Source: an uncultured Clostridia bacterium
Lineage (GTDB): Bacteria; Bacillota; Clostridia; Oscillospirales; Oscillospiraceae
Assembly: GCA_946184215.1 (NCBI GenBank)
Contig: CAMHER010000116.1
Location: forward strand, 1-6,244
Direction of reading: 5' to 3'
DNA length: 6,244 nt
Shown: piece by piece, positions 4,673-6,244 of the stretch
Layout of the letters: the number at the start of each line of letters is the position of its first letter
Position numbering within the stretch: the first letter of the stretch is position 1
Notes under the pieces: generated by a model
Database searches by the model: none
Seen by the model: only the letters and a program-made list of their open reading frames with translations
Told to the model about the DNA's origin: nothing
Translations under genes and position numbers: made by a program

Positions 4673-5724
4673 TGAAAGCAAAAGCAGCAGATTTTCTCAT
4701 CTACGATGAAGCGGCCGGTCTGTACCGCGAGAGCCCGGAACAGGCCGTACGCGACGACGTAGAAAAGCACTACTGGCTCCATGTCGGCCGGTCGATCCTG
4801 AAGGACTGGCGTCTGTATCTGATGCTGATCCCCATGCTCCTGGTGTTTCTGTTCTGGCGGTATTTCCCCATGTACGAACTGCTGGGTTGCTTCAAGGTCT
4901 CCGACGAGGTGCTTCCCGTTTCGCAGCAGCTGTTTTCCGGCTTTTCCTATTTCAAGCGGCTGCTGGTCGGCGGAGACACGCTCTCCATGGAGTTCTGGCG
5001 TGCGATGCGCAACACCTTTATCCTGAGCTTTTACGGGCTCTGCTTCGGCTTCCCGATGCCGATCATCCTGGCGCTGTTCTTCAATGAGATCAAGTCGAAC
5101 ATCGCCCGCAGCGTCTACCAGGTGCTCACGTATCTGCCGAAGTTCATGTCCACGGTCGTTATGACCTCTCTGGTGGTCATGCTGGTCAAGCAGGGCTCTC
5201 TGACTTCCGGCATGGGCATCGTGTCCCAGGGACTGGCCAAGCTCGGCTGGGTGAGCCAGGACGTGGCGAACAGCGGCCTGCTCAACAACCCCGCCTTCTT
5301 CCGCCCGATCTACATCATCAGCGGCATCTGGGAGGGCGCGGGCTATGACAGCATCGTGTTCTTCGCGGCGATCATCGCCATCTCGCCCACCAGCTACGAG
5401 GCGGCGCAGATCGACGGCGCGAACAAGTGGGCGCAGATGCGCTACGTCGTGCTGCCGAGCATCCTGTCCACCATCGTCATCATGCTCATCACCCGTATCG
5501 GCTCGCTGCTGAACATCGGCTATGAAAAGGTGCTGCTGCTCTACAACACGAACACCTACGTCACGGCCGACGTGGTCTCCACCTTTGCCCAGCGCTACGG
5601 CCTGGCCGGCGCGGCCAAGGGCATTGCCTCCGCGGCGGAAATGATGAACAACGTGGTCGGCATGCTGCTGGTCATCGGCGCCAACACCATCGCGCGCAAG
5701 GCCTCGGACGTTTCCCTGTACTAA
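4672..5724 (+). CDS. CUT1 sugar ABC transporter permease, LplB/YteP type
   Basis: This 350-residue inner-membrane subunit has about six membrane segments, near 47-66, 115-137, 152-172, 212-238, 262-283 and 325-342. The cytoplasmic EAA loop that docks the ATPase is clear at 243-262: EAAQIDGANKWAQMRYVVLP, with the conserved G seven positions in and LP at the end. The stretch IGYEKVLLLYNTNTY (282-296) followed by TADVVSTF is typical of the LplB/YteP branch. Relatives in this branch import complex oligosaccharides, including rhamnogalacturonan fragments by the Bacillus YteP-YtcP-YtcQ system. A polar N-terminal extension of about 45 residues (FLIYDEAAGLYRESPEQAV and beyond) precedes the first membrane segment, somewhat longer than usual. 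AGGAGG at 4660-4665 gives a six-base spacing, and the start overlaps the previous stop. No ATPase gene is visible; CUT1 systems often share one encoded elsewhere. Confidence 0.93.
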   Translation: MKAKAADFLIYDEAAGLYRESPEQAVRDDVEKHYWLHVGRSILKDWRLYLMLIPMLLVFLFWRYFPMYELLGCFKVSDEVLPVSQQLFSGFSYFKRLLVGGDTLSMEFWRAMRNTFILSFYGLCFGFPMPIILALFFNEIKSNIARSVYQVLTYLPKFMSTVVMTSLVVMLVKQGSLTSGMGIVSQGLAKLGWVSQDVANSGLLNNPAFFRPIYIISGIWEGAGYDSIVFFAAIIAISPTSYEAAQIDGANKWAQMRYVVLPSILSTIVIMLITRIGSLLNIGYEKVLLLYNTNTYVTADVVSTFAQRYGLAGAAKGIASAAEMMNNVVGMLLVIGANTIARKASDVSLY

Positions 5725-5739
5725 AGGAGGGAGAAAAGC

Positions 5740-6244
5740 ATGAAAAGAAAGCTTGAGATTTCGGAGCTGATCTTCAAGATCATCAGCTACACGCTGCTCA
5801 CGATTTTCGCGCTGGCCTGTCTGTATCCCTTCGTCTATGCGATCTCCGCCGCCGTCAGCGGCCGAACCGCGGTCGAGTACGGCCAGATCGTCCTCTTCCC
5901 GAAAAACGTCCAGTTTGACGCTTTCCGCCGCATGTTCGGCGACAACATGTTCTGGAACGCGTATTCCAACACCCTGTTCATCACCTTCTACGGCACGGTC
6001 TGGGCGCTGTTCTACTCGATCCTCGGCGCCTACGCGCTGTCGAAGAAGAGACTGCTCTTCCGCAAATTCTTCAACTTCTTCCTGGTCTTCACCATGTGGT
6101 TTGCGGCCGGCATCGTTCCTCAATACCTCAACTACCTGGACACCAAGGAAGTATTCAACGCCATCGGCATCTTCGATGACAAGTGGCTCGTCGTCATCGC
6201 CATGGGCATGGCTGCCATGAACATCATCCTGCTGCGCAACGCCT
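5740..6244 (+). CDS. CUT1 sugar ABC transporter permease, LplC/YtcP type (3' end outside window)
   Basis: The first 168 codons are present, and the frame is open at the window end. The protein should be close to 300 residues if typical. It starts MKRKLEISELIFKI, followed by a membrane segment at about 12-37 with the family-like CLYPFVYAISAAVS. Further features are LFPKNVQFDAFRRMF (52-66), a segment at about 77-97 ending GAYALSKKRLLFRKFFNF, and a segment at about 112-128 with AAGIVPQYL. The EAA loop would lie beyond 6244. AAGGAGG at 5724-5730 overlaps the stop of permease A and sits nine bases before the ATG, so the two are one operon with a 15-base gap. Together they would form the heterodimeric channel. 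A substrate-binding lipoprotein is expected nearby to the right, but that is not visible here. Confidence 0.92.
   Translation, partial: MKRKLEISELIFKIISYTLLTIFALACLYPFVYAISAAVSGRTAVEYGQIVLFPKNVQFDAFRRMFGDNMFWNAYSNTLFITFYGTVWALFYSILGAYALSKKRLLFRKFFNFFLVFTMWFAAGIVPQYLNYLDTKEVFNAIGIFDDKWLVVIAMGMAAMNIILLRNA

Noticed and set aside
4630..6123. 497-codon open frame on the minus strand
   Set aside because: It is wholly antisense to the two permeases. Its composition, very rich in H, D, R, E and Q with no hydrophobic core, is typical of the shadow of GC-rich membrane genes.

Overview
The window looks like a chromosomal carbohydrate-use locus from a GC-rich, low-complexity-leader Firmicute. A gut-type Clostridia member (Oscillospirales-like) is my best guess. 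The evidence is strong AAGGAGG-type Shine-Dalgarno sites, G/C-ending codons in the genes, AT-rich gaps between them, and a CUT1 permease pair of the LplB/YtcP type. The taxonomic placement is inference; no marker gene is present.

Layout from left to right. Positions 1-201 hold no gene. They carry a stack of inverted repeats, including a strong 16-bp terminator hairpin. Next come two minus-strand genes: an AraC-family regulator (202-1044) and, upstream of it in transcription order, an AEC-family membrane transporter (1143-2081). Only 36 bases from the transporter start, a divergent plus-strand TIM-barrel sugar isomerase/epimerase begins (2118-2975). Its 3' end overlaps by 16 bases the end of a convergent minus-strand pectin methylesterase (2960-3832) that has no signal peptide. 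A 264-base divergent control region (3833-4096) follows, with promoter-like and operator-like sites on both strands. It leads into a plus-strand operon: a small polytopic membrane protein (4097-4672), CUT1 permease A (4672-5724, start overlapping the previous stop), and CUT1 permease B (5740 onward, cut by the window end).

Working model (inference): the permeases, with a binding protein and perhaps more genes beyond the right edge, import pectin-derived oligosaccharides. The cytoplasmic pectinesterase removes methyl esters from imported oligogalacturonides. The TIM-barrel enzyme isomerises or epimerises a derived sugar or sugar acid. The AEC carrier moves an organic acid or similar small molecule. 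The AraC protein senses a ligand and controls part of the locus. The pectinesterase identification is firm because all catalytic residues are present. The substrates of the transporter, isomerase and regulator cannot be read from sequence alone. I see no tRNA, rRNA, CRISPR array, insertion sequence or phage gene.
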